A stretch of 8,078 nucleotides of DNA from Candidatus Aminicenantota bacterium (GTDB lineage Bacteria > Acidobacteriota > Aminicenantia > UBA2199), in assembly GCA_023136725.1 (NCBI GenBank), contig JAGLQR010000062.1, positions 1 through 8,078 on the forward strand, written 5' to 3'. Shown in pieces: positions 6,914 through 8,078 of this stretch. A model generated the notes under the pieces. It saw only the letters and a program-made list of their open reading frames with translations, searched no databases and was not told where the DNA came from. The position numbers and the translations under genes are program-made. How positions within the stretch are numbered: position 1 is the first letter of the stretch; the number at the start of each line of letters is the position of its first letter.

Positions 6914-6925
6914 TTGACAAGTCAA
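6914..6925. promoter_or_regulatory. Palindrome over the recN -35 box (possible operator)
   Basis: TTGAC-AA-GTCAA has two perfect 5-base inverted arms and covers the whole -35 hexamer, so a bound repressor would block the promoter. It does not match the E. coli (CTGT-N8-ACAG) or Bacillus (GAAC-N4-GTTC) LexA boxes. The binding protein, if any, is unknown. Confidence 0.35.
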
Positions 6926-6942
6926 CCCCTATTGAGTATAAA
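6914..6942 (+). promoter_or_regulatory. Near-consensus sigma70-type promoter of recN
   Basis: A perfect TTGACA (6914-6919) is followed after exactly 17 bases by TATAAA (6937-6942, one mismatch). Transcription would begin near 6949-6950, leaving a leader of about 40 bases before the GTG start. This is the best promoter match in the window and lies in its longest intergenic gap (110 bases). Confidence 0.7.
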
Positions 6943-6975
6943 TATCTTCTCTGATGAAGAGAGATTGTCGATTTC

Positions 6976-6980
6976 GGGAG
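6976..6980 (+). promoter_or_regulatory. Ribosome binding site that supports the GTG start of recN
   Basis: GGGAG ends eight bases before the GTG at 6989. No ATG in this frame lies near the conserved N terminus, so this site and the family alignment together decide the start. Confidence 0.65.
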
Positions 6981-6988
6981 AACATCTG

Positions 6989-8078
6989 GTGCTTACATAT
7001 CTAAGGGTTGAAAACTTTGCTGTTGTAGAAAAAGCAGAGATCCATTTTTGCCCTGAATTGAACATCCTTACGGGAGAAACCGGTGCCGGCAAATCCCTTT
7101 TGATTGATGCAATTAAGCTCCTTATTGAGAAGAAGATCCCACCGAATTCGGTCAGAGATAAGACAAAAAACCTTAAGGTAGAAGCGTTTTTTGTGAACAA
7201 TGGTGATGAGTTTGTCCTTAGAAGAGAGATATCTGCCGGAAATAAAAATCGGTCGTTGGCATTTCTGGATGGAGAGGCCGTCCCCTTTCATAAACTAAAG
7301 GAAGCTGCTGAGAATCTTTTAAATATTTATGGCCAGAATGAATACCTTTTCCTCCTCAGCTCGTCGAACCATCTGGATTTCATTGACAGGTTTTCCGATA
7401 ATAAAGTGATCCTGACCGAGATGGGTGAATTATTTGATGAATTGACAGTTCTGAAGGCGGATCTGGACGATCTGAAGGCGGAAGAAAAGAACGCTTCTGA
7501 AAAGGTTGATTTTATAGATTTCCAATTGTCTGAAATCCGGGATATAGATCTGGAAAAAGAATCTGAAGATGAACTCGAACAAAAAGTCAAAATACTCTCT
7601 TCGGCGGAAGAAATCATAAACAGCTCAAATCATGTTCTGGATAATATTTACAGGTCAGAAACTTCAGTGTATAACCGTCTTACAGATTCACTTAAGAGCA
7701 TAGATTTTCTTAATAGTATTTATCCTGAAATGTCCGCATTCAGGGATGAGATACAAAAGTTCTATAAGACAATTCCTGAAATATCAACATTGCTTTCAGA
7801 ACAAGGCGGGAATATTGAACATAATGAGGCGGAACTGAACAGGTCAGAGGAAAAATTGTTCAAGATCAAGAAGCTTAAGACAAAATACAATGTTGATTTT
7901 GAAGGGCTGAAACAAAAAAAAGAAGATCTGCTGAATGAAAAGGAAAAATTTCAAAATATGGAATTTTCCATACAGGAAAAAGAAAAGGAAATCTCGGGAA
8001 AATTAATTGAATATCAGGGAGTTAATCAAAAGGTAAGGGTGATAAGAAAAGAGCATGCCCGGGTTCTGAGTGAACTTG
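6989..8078 (+). CDS. recN: DNA repair protein RecN (3' partial)
   Basis: RecN is an SMC-like ATPase that acts at DNA double-strand breaks during recombinational repair. The first 363 codons are present; the rest, including the Walker B and signature motifs, lies beyond the window. The N terminus (Met-Leu-Thr-Tyr-Leu-Arg-Val-Glu-Asn-Phe) matches the usual family start, and Walker A is Gly29-Glu-Thr-Gly-Ala-Gly-Lys35-Ser36 followed by 'LLIDAIKLL'. The Q-loop region reads Ile-Tyr-Gly-Gln116-Asn-Glu, where most RecN proteins have Gly-Gln-His-Glu. From about residue 138 the protein becomes charged and helical, forming the ascending coiled-coil arm, with a strongly Lys/Glu-rich stretch from about 290. 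I chose the GTG at 6989 because GGGAG (6976-6980) sits eight bases upstream and the product then starts as family members do. The frame is open further upstream, but that region contains the promoter. Confidence 0.93.
   Translation, partial: MLTYLRVENFAVVEKAEIHFCPELNILTGETGAGKSLLIDAIKLLIEKKIPPNSVRDKTKNLKVEAFFVNNGDEFVLRREISAGNKNRSLAFLDGEAVPFHKLKEAAENLLNIYGQNEYLFLLSSSNHLDFIDRFSDNKVILTEMGELFDELTVLKADLDDLKAEEKNASEKVDFIDFQLSEIRDIDLEKESEDELEQKVKILSSAEEIINSSNHVLDNIYRSETSVYNRLTDSLKSIDFLNSIYPEMSAFRDEIQKFYKTIPEISTLLSEQGGNIEHNEAELNRSEEKLFKIKKLKTKYNVDFEGLKQKKEDLLNEKEKFQNMEFSIQEKEKEISGKLIEYQGVNQKVRVIRKEHARVLSEL

Noticed and set aside
6948..6962. TCTCT/AGAGA inverted repeat just after the recN -10 box
   Set aside because: Five base pairs in low-complexity purine/pyrimidine sequence; likely chance.
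7327..7617. Ser/Arg-rich minus-strand open frame inside recN
   Set aside because: The composition mirrors the Glu/Leu/Asp-rich coiled-coil coding on the other strand; no independent evidence of a gene.

Overview
The window is AT-rich bacterial chromosomal DNA with nine genes, all on the + strand and closely packed (gaps from an 8-base overlap to 110 bases). No stretch over 300 bases lacks a gene. I see no RNA genes, insertion sequences, CRISPR arrays or phage genes. Several genes have clear purine-rich ribosome binding sites. A lipoprotein signal, an acyl-ACP thioesterase and an oxygen/NO-reducing flavodiiron protein suggest a diderm bacterium living anaerobically or at low oxygen. I cannot place the lineage from sequence alone.

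Left part (1-3382): the 3' end of a DinB/YfiT-family gene, an exported serine hydrolase of the beta-lactamase/S12 fold, a lipoprotein with PD40-type beta-propeller repeats, and an acyl-ACP thioesterase that overlaps the lipoprotein gene by 8 bases. The 35, 34 and -8 base junctions fit one transcription unit, possibly with an internal promoter at the end of the DinB gene. The products suggest cell-envelope and lipid work, but no single pathway joins them.

Middle (3432-5277): a membrane methyltransferase of the isoprenylcysteine carboxyl methyltransferase type, then a class A flavodiiron protein. The flavodiiron gene has a perfect Shine-Dalgarno sequence, its own likely sigma70-type promoter with a perfect -10 box, and a 14-base palindrome just upstream of the -35 box. 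It looks separately controlled, as expected for an oxygen- or NO-defence enzyme.

Right part (5366-8078): a cation diffusion facilitator with a His-Asp/His-Asp site typical of zinc exporters, a class I SAM-dependent methyltransferase 19 bases downstream, and the first 363 codons of the DNA repair gene recN, which runs off the window. recN has a near-consensus promoter (TTGACA-17-TATAAA) with a palindrome covering the -35 box, and most likely starts at a GTG.

I did not find a convincing new multi-gene system. The best leads are the two palindrome-promoter arrangements (before the flavodiiron gene and before recN) and the coupled lipoprotein-thioesterase pair.
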